Below are positions 1-10,330 of a DNA stretch of 64,000 bases, in pieces. The notes beneath the pieces are model-generated. The model saw nothing but the letters and a program-made list of their open reading frames with translations. It made no database searches and was not told the origin of the DNA. This stretch comes from Petrosia ficiformis. Lineage: Eukaryota > Porifera > Demospongiae > Haplosclerida > Petrosiidae. The stretch's first letter is position 1. Every line of letters starts with the position of its first letter. The position numbers and the translations under genes are program-made. Location: contig OX345640.1 in the NCBI GenBank assembly GCA_947044365.1, forward strand, positions 1,049,001 to 1,113,000, read 5' to 3'.

Positions 1-1
1 T

Positions 2-3000
2 GAGACTCCAAATCTTGTGAAATATCCAAAATTAGTGCTTCTAAAGCCTAATCAAAAAATAGCTAAACGATTTAATCACACTTTGGATAAAGAAATAGAG
101 TTGTATACAAGGACTACAGAGATTGACGAGAAATTCCGTGAATGTTTTTACCTCACATGTTCCTGTTTGAAATGCGAGGTAGAAGGAAATGGTCAGAAAG
201 AGCAACGTGGACCAAAGCAAGATATTAGTGATATTGTAATGAAGTTGTGTTCGTTCTTTTCAGTGCCTCTTCCTGTACATGTAACGACTATTCAAGAGCT
301 CATTGATCTTTTTATGTCTAAATTGCGTGTTTCCTGGTTCAATTTTGAACCAGTGCGCTTCATTGCCACACAACAACTTGGTGATTTATATCCTGAAGTT
401 ATTCAAGAGTGGGAGGATTATGATCAAGATTTCAAGAAGTATTGCTCTGAACGTAACCTAGGCGATTATGCTCGCATACTTTTCAATGAAGAAAACGGCA
501 ACATTTTCATTATCGAAATTGATGAGGAATATTATGAAATGAAACTTTCAGATATTTCTCTTCTTCGTAAATCTCTATCTCGTGTACTAGGCTGCAAAAC
601 GATCTCTGTTCATCTAATCACCGTGGAAAAGTGTTGCCTCCTGTTGTCATTTTGTTATTGCTTCGATGACTACCTTAATAAGTTCAACCTTACACCAAGA
701 CAACTCAAATCACTAGCTGAAATAAAATTGTGTAAAATTACAAGTTTAAAAGACAAAAACAACCTGTTTGTTTATAATAACATACAGAGTTGCAAGGTTT
801 GTTATCTGTTTCTCATCATGTTAAATGTTTCATCTGATTTAATGATAGATTCTCCCACTTGAGTGTGGATTTGAAGAATCAGAACAGCCTAATGAAAAAT
901 GTAAGCTCAAGTAATAGTAAGATGTTAGTTTATAATAATTATACATATACATTTTAGCTATTGTAGCCAAGAGTGTTGGACACAAGACAAAGAAGACAGT
1001 TTCAACAGTTGAACAACTTGATTTGGAAATATCAGAGAAGCAACTTCAAGTAATACTTCTTAACAACTTTTCGGGTATATACTTCATAATAGTGTACGAT
1101 ATATTATATATACATGTAGTATTATTTTTCATTACATTTACATTATTTTGTGTTCTACAGTTGCAAGTTTTGGTCACAAGATGAGCAAAACAATGTCGAT
1201 AATTGAAAAACTTGATCTGGAAATAACAGAGAAACAACTTCATTTAACACTTCTTAACTACTTTCCAGGTGTATATATTATAACACTATGTATGATATAT
1301 TATCATTAAATGTTTTTCGTCTTTTTTAGTTTTAGATACAGAGGATGTTGAAATACAAACTCTCACAGAAGAATCAAAAGATGTAATTATGAAAGAATCA
1401 ACAGAAAAAGAGAAAGGTACCACCTTATAATTGCATAAAGTATATCGGTTTGAAATCATTATTTATAGAGTTACAGAGAAAGTTGGAAATTGAAAAAAAG
1501 AAGTCATTAGTGATGTCACAGGAACTGGATTTTTTAAGAAATAAAAATGAACGTTTGGAGAAGAAACTTGCACTCACATCTACTCATTCACTAGGTCTAC
1601 ATTAATACACATACTATATCCAATGTGTGTGTTGAGTATTATGTATTTTCATTAGATGAGGAAGATAAGCAGACAATGGAGGTGGAGAAAGATTATCAGG
1701 TGACTCAGAAAATAGAACCTGAAAAGAAGGAGCAACCAAAACCAGACACAGAGAAAGGTTAATTGACATTAGTTAACTTGACCTCTAAACAGATGCTGTT
1801 TCTTGTGTTATTGTTTATATACGTGTAGGTATTCCATTTAATTAAAAGTGTGATCACAGTCACCATTTTTACCCTAGTTTTGAACTCAAAAGTAGATTGA
1901 GCATTGATTTTCAAAAGCTCCCTCTAATATCTAAGCTCACTAGCTGTTGTAGCATTCATTATACATGCGTGTGTGTGTGTGTAGAGTTTGACACTTCACT
2001 GATATACATGTATATTTATTGTTGTAGAATTACAATACTTTCTGCCCTTCTCATGTAACCATGGTATTCCTAAAGGGAGGAAACATCTGGGGAAATTGCA
2101 ATAGATTATGTCAGAATTCTCGGCAGAGCCAATCAAATTTGTTCAGTCATGTGACTTGCATCATTAAAATTTAATTATAGTACGACTGAATTTTCGAACA
2201 CTCGCCTTGCTATCTTTTTACAAGTAATGAATACTCATTCTAGTATTTATGGTTTCTTTAGAAGTTTGTCTCTCCAGCTAAGTAAGTTAGAATGCTGATG
2301 TTTTAAAATTTGCAAGCTATAAAATAACTTAACACTTACAGGACCGATGTCATATATTTGTGACATTTGACCCCTACACAATTAGGAGTGCGTTCCTAGC
2401 TTTGTGATGCACTCACAATGTTTGTAATTAGTTTCAGTGATAAGCCCAAGAAAATGGCTAAAAAAGTTGATGGTTTTTCTGCTGCCCTTTTGGCCTAAAT
2501 ACAAAGTACGGAGGGAATTTTAAAGGGGGTGTTCCCTGTTAATGGGGGTTTGAAGGGGGCACAGCCCTTGCCACCCACGCAATTTGGGGTTTCAATGACC
2601 CCACCCATGCAATCTTGTGGGTAGCTGAGACATTTCTCTTGCTGGAAAACCCGATATTGTGGGTGAAGTGGGGTCGTTTTGTTTGCCCCAGTTCCCGATA
2701 AAAGAGGGAGAACACTACATTTGACTTGGTCCTATGATTCGCTTGGGAACTTTTGAGTCCCAGTAAGCAAGTTGCTAGAAAAAGTACTCCATGTTGGAAA
2801 AAGAGACAAGTTTGGAGTAAACGATGGCCGAGGTATCTTCAGCAGAGCCTCTAGTTTTGGAAAAGGGAAGCATTGCCAAAAACATGCTCAGCACTCTAAG
2901 GGTTACTGAAATCCCACTCATGCACAAAATTAAAGTTGGTTATGATGTCATGTAAATGAATCAATTACATTCTTCTCCTGAAAACATTTTGGTTGCAATT

Positions 3001-6000
3001 TCCCTAGCTGTGTGAGACTATTATAATGTCTATTTATTGTAGCTTCAATATTGAATAATTAAATAGCTTGCATGCAAAAATGCTTCTCCTGAGTCTAGGA
3101 AGTTAAATTGGGTTACAGACTACATGTATATCTTGTTCAATACTTTAAAATAATGTTTTTTGTGTATGCATTCTTTAACCTACATAAATAACTTAGTAGA
3201 AGTAGTCTTACCATACATTATCATAATTTATTACTACCTGTATACCCTTCACAACCTATTCCCTTTACTATACCTGTTGTATTTCGTCCAACTGTTAGTA
3301 TTATAAATTTATAATCACTTGGTAGTATATCTCCTCATACTGGGATATTCTGTACTGGCTTATCCATCGATGGTGAACTCCCCTATTTTACAACCTTATA
3401 TAAGTGCTGTAGTGAGTAATTTATTCATCTTTTTTTTTGCTTTATGGCACACATGGTCATCCCATGAGTAATTGCTTCACACTATTATGTTTGTGTCACA
3501 TATTTGTTGTATACGTAGCTACATCATTTTTGGGGCTTGGTCAAGTGATGGGCATATCAGAATGCATGTCCAAGCTGCAGTGCTGTTTGCCAGAGCGTGT
3601 ACTACCTGTACTTGTGCTCCTGATTATTAAAATGTTAATAATATCTTAATATCTTTTACAGAATTGCTTCCGAAGTCTGGATTCAGTGAAATGAGTGAAT
3701 TTATTCATGCTCTACCCCCAGTATCAGGCCAACCAAGTCAACTACAAACTGTTCCTGACAAGATTACAATAACTAGTAAAGAGAGTGAGACAAGTGATAT
3801 GATTCCAACTCTAGTTCCAATACCAAGCAAACCAGGCCAACCTATAGTGGTTTCTGTTACACATAACAGTATTACTCTTACATGGGCTAAACCTGCACAG
3901 TACAGTGAGTATGTTATGAATTACCACGTGAGCTATTGTTCCCAAGAACAATCAAAAGAATGGTTATTAATTCGTGTTGGAGGGGAAAAAGAAACTGTTA
4001 CAGTTACTGGATTAGTTCCTAAGACCACTTACCTTTTCAAAGTCCAAGCTGTTAACCAGATTGGATTTAGTGAGATGAGTGAAGTTAGCATGACTATCTG
4101 TACTTCACTACCTGTGCCAAGTCCACCAGGTCAGCCACAAGCTGTTAATATAACCCATAACACAATTACAATAACTTGGGCCAAACCACAAGAATATGCA
4201 GAACATGTTCAAAATTACACAATCCATTACATACGGAAATCAGATAAACATGGATGGAGAACAGTGAAAACTGAAAGAGTTGTTGAAGTATTAGTAGTAA
4301 GTGGATTAGAAGTCAATACAAGCTATATATTCAAAGTACAAGCTGAAAGTGTCGATGGAGCTAGTGAAGTCAGTCAAACCAGTAATGTCATCAAAACTAG
4401 ATGTCCAGTACCTAGTCAACCAGGCAAACCAAAATGTAAGAATAAAGCTCATGATCGTATCACGTTGTGTTGGCCCAAACCAAATGAGTATTATGAAAAT
4501 GTTGAATGTTACAAGATCTCTTATAGCGACAACAAGAAAGAGAAGACTAAGATAACAGATGGTCGGGTGGAGGAGATAGAAATTGACGGATTAGATCCAC
4601 AAAAAGGATACTATTTTAAAGTGAAAGCAAAATCTAAGTTTGGTGATAGTCTAAATAGTCTTTCCAGTGATCTCATTGGCACTAATCCTGTACGTCCAGT
4701 CTTGAAAATTATACCACACTGTAAAAAGCTTCAGGACTCTCCAACAGTTTATCATTTCAGTATGACACAAGTAACTCCTACAGACGCACAAGATTATGCC
4801 AAGTTTGAATACGGTAAAGCAACAGATGGTACTAAAAACAAAGTGTTGATGATAGTTGGAGCTACTGGTTCTGGTAAGAGTACCTTGATCAATGGTATGA
4901 TCAACTATCTCCTGGGAGTAGAGTGGGATGATGAGTTTCGTCTAAAACTCATTCATGAGAAAGTTGAAACACAAACCAAAAGTGTAACAAAATTGATTTC
5001 GGCTTACACCTTTCACAAGCAGAATGACTTCCAACTCCCATACTCGCTGACTATTGTTGACACTCCGGGATTTGGAGATACTGAGGGTATAGAAAAAGAT
5101 CAAAAGATAACAAGACAAATCAAGCAGTTTTTCACTGAACACATTGATCATTTGGATGGAATTGGGTTTGTAGCACAGAGTGGCCAGGCTCGTCTTACCA
5201 AAACACAGATATACATTTTCGATTCCATCTTTTCCATATTTGGTAAAGATATGAAGGATAGTATCTTTACTATGGTAACCTTTGCTGATTCTGCTAATCC
5301 TCCTGTGATTGGAGCTATTAAAGAAGCCGAAATTCCTTGTACTGACCACTTCCAGTTTAATAATTCTGCTCTCTATGCTGATAAAAGATATGCTGGTATA
5401 TTTTCTAAACTGTTCTGGGATATGGGTGCTACAAGTTTTAATGAGTTTTTTAACAAGTTTGGAAGAAGCAAGTCAGTCAGTCTAAAGTTGACAAGAGAAG
5501 TCCTCGATCAAAGAGAGCAATTAGAAACAAATATTGTTGGTCTTCAACAATTAATTCATGCTGGAATGTCATTGATCGATTCCCTCAAGCAACAGCAACA
5601 GATTTTGAAACAGAATGAATCTAAGATAAAGGCAGATGAAAAGTTTGAGTTCGAAGTTGATGAGGATAAAATAACGAAAATTGACACCAAACCTGGGGAA
5701 CATGTTACAAATTGCCTTGTATGTAACTTCACTTGCCACTTTCCTTGTCCCATTCCTAATGATGGAGAAAAATATCACTGTGTTGCCATGAAAATTCCAA
5801 GAGATAAAAATACAACATGCACAGTTTGTCCTGGAAAATGTCCTTGGCAACAACATAAAAATGCCTCATATTGTTTGGAGTATGTAAAAACTCAAGTGAC
5901 AAAGTGTTATGAAGACATCAAGAAAGAGTACTATAAGGCAGTCGATGGTAAGACAGATGTAGAGATTGTGATTGCCAACATGGAGACAAAAATCCAACAT

Positions 6001-6330
6001 CACTTCCAGAGGATGCTTCAAAATATTCAGAAAGTACACCATTGTGTGAAACGATTGCATGAGATAGCCTTCAAACGTCATCCATGGAGTGATGTAGGCT
6101 ACATTGACCTCCTCATTGAATCAGAGATACAGGAAGGGAAACCCGATTATCAAAAACGTGTTCATTACTATCGTGAAGTGAGAAAACAAGCGGAACTCAT
6201 CAGCAAAACACAACAATTGCCACAACATTTATCACCAGAGGAAGAGAGAGAATGGTGGAAAGAATTTCTATCGCTAGATTCTGATGATTCTGATGAACTA
6301 GTTGCTGCATTACCACGTGTAACATTTTAA
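2..6330 (+). CDS. Gene A (5' partial): unrecognised domain, short paired exons, coiled coil, FN3 repeats and P-loop GTPase
   Basis: Exons I can join in frame: 2-796 (open to the left edge), 849-900, 958-1074, 1161-1268, 1330-1416, 1469-1594, 1656-1757, and 3662-6330 ending in TAA. From the second exon on, every internal junction is phase 1. The first exon holds a region also found in gene D (around SWFNFEPVRF). Exons 958-1074 and 1161-1268 are a diverged pair sharing EKQL..LLN. Exon 1469-1594 is Lys/Glu-rich and should form a coiled coil. The last exon has a collapsed FN3 remnant, three FN3 repeats, a GTPase with GATGSGKST (about residue 399 of this exon), DTPGFGDTE (about residue 466) and VTFAD, then a helical tail with a Cys/His cluster ending in GKCPWQQH. 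There is no SNTX domain. A death domain upstream of the window is likely by analogy with gene D. The 5' splices are less certain than the last exon. Confidence 0.75.
1758..3661 (+). other. Large gene A intron without recognisable genes
   Basis: This 1.9 kb gap separates the coiled-coil exon from the FN3/GTPase exon. It contains a short TG run near 1970 and a comparatively G/C-rich stretch at about 2510-2700. I see no exon of the SNTX type here, which is why gene A is described as lacking that module. The short open frame at 3437-3649 has no family features. Confidence 0.55.
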
Positions 6331-6653
6331 TACTATCTCATCATCAGAAATTCAGTACAGTCTGTCTTAAAGTGGCATAACCTAATTAGTTTATTATATA
6401 TTGTACAATTTTTTGAATAGCTACTCCATTAGTCTTGCTTTTGAACTATGTATTACTGTATAGTTTTGTTCCCCCTTTTTGTTAATGACAGCAGTTTTTC
6501 AAAATGTGTGTAGTATTGTAATGTAATTAATTAGTCTTCATTAATAATGTTTTGAAATTAAATACTGAAATAGTTCAAAAGTGTATGAAACATGTTTGGG
6601 TGTGAGAATTAAAATTGTAATCAAATTCAATGGAAGAGTATGCCAACACTTCC
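6331..6653 (+). other. Gene A 3' flank, paralogous to the gene C 3' flank
   Basis: This is untranslated and intergenic sequence after the gene A stop codon. It matches the stretch after the gene C stop (40532-40873) almost base for base, so the duplicated block runs through the 3' flank into the GFPT fragment. An ATTAAA hexamer near 6556 is a possible polyadenylation signal. No other gene is visible. Confidence 0.6.
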
Positions 6654-7796
6654 TTACTCAACTGTGACACTTTTTGCTAAATGTCGTGGACAATCAACCT
6701 GAAATATGGAGGAAGGGATGGTATATTATCTCCATACAATGGTGGTAACCCACGTCATATCCTCTAAGAACAGCAATATGAAAGGACAGAAGTTGAAGAG
6801 GTATTACAGTAGTCTGGCGTAGCCAGACCCACCGCTGAAGGGAAGGGGGGTCTGGTGAAACGCGTATACTAAAGTTGTTCTACTGCAGCCTACAGTGCAG
6901 CGATTGTGGTCACAATGAATATTATTATTTGTTTATGAATATGATTATCATTGTTATGAATATTATTATCACCTGTGAAAATTAGAGAAGGCGTTTGACA
7001 GCCATAACAGATGTAGTAAGGGCTTCAACGACTGCTGCGAAGAAATTAAGGTATGATTTATTTAAGGATAAGCAGATGGATGTGGTTGTGAAAGGAGAAG
7101 TAGGGTTTTCACTACACTTTCTCTAACAGTAACGTTTTCCACACAAGCAAAATACGATTTGATGATGGAAGCAGTACTGAGAAACTAGCTTCCTTCTATC
7201 TGTACTTTTATCCAAAACACTGCCACAACCAAAACAGTAAACTTCCATCTTTATTAGCTTTAAAAAATTTATACACTTATACAACACCTACTTAGATTAC
7301 GTAATTGCTACAGCTTAATTGCATTCCAGTAGAACAACTTTAGTATACGCGTTTCACCAGACCCCCCCTCCCTTCAGCGGTGGGTCTGGCTATGCCAGAC
7401 TAGTATTACAGTAAGAATTCCCTGCAGACAGTCAACAATATGAGGTATTTGTAATGTTCTAGATACTCGTTGAAGTACTTCATTATCATCTTTCTCACAT
7501 ATTACAATTGGTTGACACTATAAATATTGGATATACTTGTCATGTGATTAGTAAAAGGGTGTGGTCAGTAACTCACTGATCTTGCAGAAACTTGTTCTAA
7601 AGCATTGATACATTTCTAAATAATGTCAATATAAATATAAACCACACCCATTAATTACATACTCACAGTATGAACATTGTCTTTAGTAATGATCATGATA
7701 ACTGGCATTTCATTATCAATCATAGCTAGTGGTCCATGTTTTAATTCTCCACTTAATATTCCTTCTGAATGAAGATATGATAACTCCTTGATAGCT
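6654..7796 (-). pseudogene. GFPT: GFPT C-terminal exons, copy 1, split by a MITE
   Basis: Minus-strand exons in transcript order: 7796-7667, 7615-7577, 7517-7412 continuing at 6809-6754, and 6698-6654 with the stop codon. They encode the C-terminal isomerase (SIS) part of glutamine-fructose-6-phosphate transaminase, the hexosamine-pathway entry enzyme. Diagnostic pieces are [32 protein letters not shown] and LAKSVTVE before the stop. The amidotransferase half and the first SIS domain are absent. A 593-base inverted-repeat element sits inside the third coding exon, and the uninterrupted paralogue at 40974-41135 shows this exon is normally continuous. It is therefore a broken fragment. It lies downstream of FHIP2-like exons on the same strand. 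Confidence 0.88.
6810..7402. mobile_element. MITE with 76-base terminal inverted repeats and a 9-base target duplication
   Basis: Terminal inverted repeats at 6810-6885 and 7327-7402 begin TAGTCTGGC and are nearly identical. The element is flanked by the direct repeat GTATTACAG (6801-6809 and 7403-7411), which occurs once at the matching place in the uninterrupted paralogue near 41028. The interior has no transposase. Long inverted repeats with a 9-base duplication suggest a Mutator-like (MULE) non-autonomous element; that class assignment is inference. It disrupts a GFPT coding exon. Confidence 0.93.
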
Positions 7797-7971
7797 ACGT
7801 CATGTGACTCATCAGTCATCAGACTTCATTACAACAACTATATAAGGTAAAAAGGAAAATGAAGAGCAAAGAGATGAGAGAAGAAGAGATGAATGAAGAG
7901 AAAAGAGATATATGATGGAAAAGAGAAGATGTAAAGTCAGTATGTGATTGAAAGTTATAAATTAAACTCAC

Positions 7972-8376
7972 CATTGATCCTTTCTTTTCATATTCTTCTT
8001 GACAGATGAGATCAGACATACAATCTAAATGAGTTGTAATCTCTTTCACTCCATTATCAGGATCATTATCTATAATACATCAGTGTGTGTGTATGTGTGT
8101 GGGAATATTTCAGTTTCTATATTATAATTACAATAACTCATAAATATACCTGCATCTGATATAAGTATGTCTGTTATTGTTTTCCAGTGACCTTGAAATT
8201 CTTCTTTACTGTGTTGACCCACAAGCTAAAGAAATATCACATGATTGTCACATGACTAATATCATGAGTATAATTACATAATATAAACCTTTCAGAAAAT
8301 TATATAACAAATAACTTACTGCCTGTGTAGTAGCTTCTGCTGCTTGAGCAAAGAAAGAGGAGAGTCGACTGAACAT
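7972..8376 (-). pseudogene. FHIP2: FHIP2 (FAM160B)-like N-terminal exons, copy 1
   Basis: Three minus-strand exons, 8376-8320, 8225-8150 and 8069-7972, splice in frame from the ATG at 8376 and give about 77 residues starting MFSRLSSFFAQAAE. They include FQGHWKTITDIL, a run of Asp/Asn, then HLDCMSDLICQEEYEK, matching the start of the FHIP2/FAM160B family (FTS-Hook-FHIP adaptor for dynein cargo). No further FHIP2 exons follow. The next exons on the strand are the GFPT C-terminus, and the splice phases do not match (0 out, 1 in), so I read this as a truncated remnant rather than a working fusion. All three exons are open here. The ATG lies 92 bases from the divergent GUF1 ATG. Confidence 0.8.
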
Positions 8377-8468
8377 ACTCACCTCCTTCAGATTGAGGGG
8401 TTAAAAATACTTAAAATAGAGTTACAAAGGGGTTAAAATCAATCTAGCTCCACCCAGTTATTTTGGAT
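8377..8468. promoter_or_regulatory. Probable bidirectional promoter between FHIP2-like and GUF1
   Basis: Only 92 bases separate the minus-strand FHIP2 ATG (8376) from the plus-strand GUF1 ATG (8469), so the two genes must share this interval for 5' UTRs and promoter elements. The stretch is kept, with a few changes, in copy 3 (52704-52795). I cannot point to specific factor sites. Confidence 0.5.
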
Positions 8469-8595
8469 ATGATTCGATTCCTTTTGAGAAGAAATAGTCT
8501 TATTTCTATACATACAATCAGACAATTACATACAAAGGTATTTTATTTATTATACTAATTAATATCTCTATTATAATGAAATTTTAAATCCGATA

Positions 8596-8633
<38 letters not shown>

Positions 8634-10298
8634 TATGTTGTAGAATTTTGTATTATTACAGTATTACGGTATAATAACCTTTGACCTACTATAGGTGGAT
8701 GAATGGACCATAGAGAAGATCAGGAATTTTGGTATTGTTGCACATGTAGATCATGGGAAAAGTACTCTGGCTGATCGTCTACTGGAAATTACTGGTAAAT
8801 TACATGTACATGTACGTACGTATGTACACATGTACAAATTATATATTATATAGCTATATACATTATATAATTTGTACATGTACATATAATATTATACATT
8901 ATATAATATGTACATGTACATATAATAATTATATTTTGCATGTGTACATGTACATATGTGTATAATTATGTACATGTGTACATACCCATGTGCACATAAT
9001 TATATATATATATATATGTGCATATAAGTACATGTACATACATACATAATTTAATGTACACAGATGTACATAACATTGTAAACACATTATATAGTAAGTA
9101 GTATTGTGTACATATGCACACATGTACATACATGAACATGTATGTATGTATGTACAATTACGCTGAACAAACCACACCTACTTTAGGAGTTGTACCAGCT
9201 AGTCCCAGTAACCAGCAGCTGTTGGATCAATTACCAGTTGAGAGAGAAAGAGGGATTACTGTTAAAGCACAGACTGCAACCATGTTTTATAATAAGATAG
9301 GAACAGACAAACAAACACATATGTTAAACCTGATTGATACACCTGTGAGACTGATATGTCACCTTTCCCTCACCTCGTCATCTTCTTTCTTCTTCATCTC
9401 TTTCTCCCTCTCTCCCTCACCCACTACCACCCTCTGTCTAAATTATCTTAATTCCTTATCCCTCACACTCTCTTTCTCTGATTGTTATATATTCGTCTCG
9501 TCTTCATCTCTTCCTTCTTGTAACCATGGATACACAATATCTCCCTCACACACTATCATATTTCATCCTTATTCTCCTCAGGGTCATGTTGATTTCAGTC
9601 ATGAGGTGTCACGATCTTTAGCAGCTTGTGATGGAGTAGTTTTACTTGTTGATGCTCATCAAGTCAGGAATTAATAATATTAATTATTCATAGATATCAC
9701 CATAGTTACACTATTAGGGAGTACAGGCACAAACTGTTGCTAATTTTCTTCTTTCATTTGAGTCTGGACTATCTATTATTCCTGTGATTAATAAAGTATG
9801 TGGAATGATTTGATTGGTTGAAGTTATTATGATAATCATTTTTAATTAAAGATTGATCTTCCAAAAGCAAATATTTCAGAAACTGTACAACAAATGAAAT
9901 CTGCTTTTGGATATGAAGAAGATGAGATATTAAAAGTATGTGTATGTACATGTATGTATGTATGTGCATAGTATATGTATGTATGTATGGAGATATGTAC
10001 ATGTATGTATGTATGTACGTATGTATGTATGTATGTATGTATGTTTGTATGTACGTATGTCATATGTATGTATGTATGTTTGTATGTATGTATGTATGTA
10101 TGTATGTATGTTTGTATGTACGTATGTACGTATGTATGTATATATATATATTTGTATGTACGTACATGTATGTACGTATGTATGTATATATATATATGTA
10201 TGTATGTATGTATGATGTATGTATGTATGATGTATGTATGTATGCATGTAAGTATGTATGTATGTATGTATGTTTGTATGTACGTATGTATGTATATT

Positions 10299-10330
<32 letters not shown>

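Noticed and set aside
4942..5349. Minus-strand open frames across the GTPase and tail regions (also 24487-24885, 40067-40414, 50886-51275)
   Set aside because: They are antisense shadows of conserved coding sequence and recur at the same place in every paralogue.
4850..5500. Calling the GTPase a septin
   Set aside because: The P-loop and D-x-P-G motifs fit several TRAFAC families (septin, AIG1/GIMAP), but no septin-specific element is recognisable; only a general P-loop GTPase call is supported.
6654..8376. A working FHIP2-GFPT fusion gene
   Set aside because: The last FHIP2 exon ends in phase 0 while the first GFPT exon starts in phase 1, and in copy 1 a MITE interrupts the GFPT exon.
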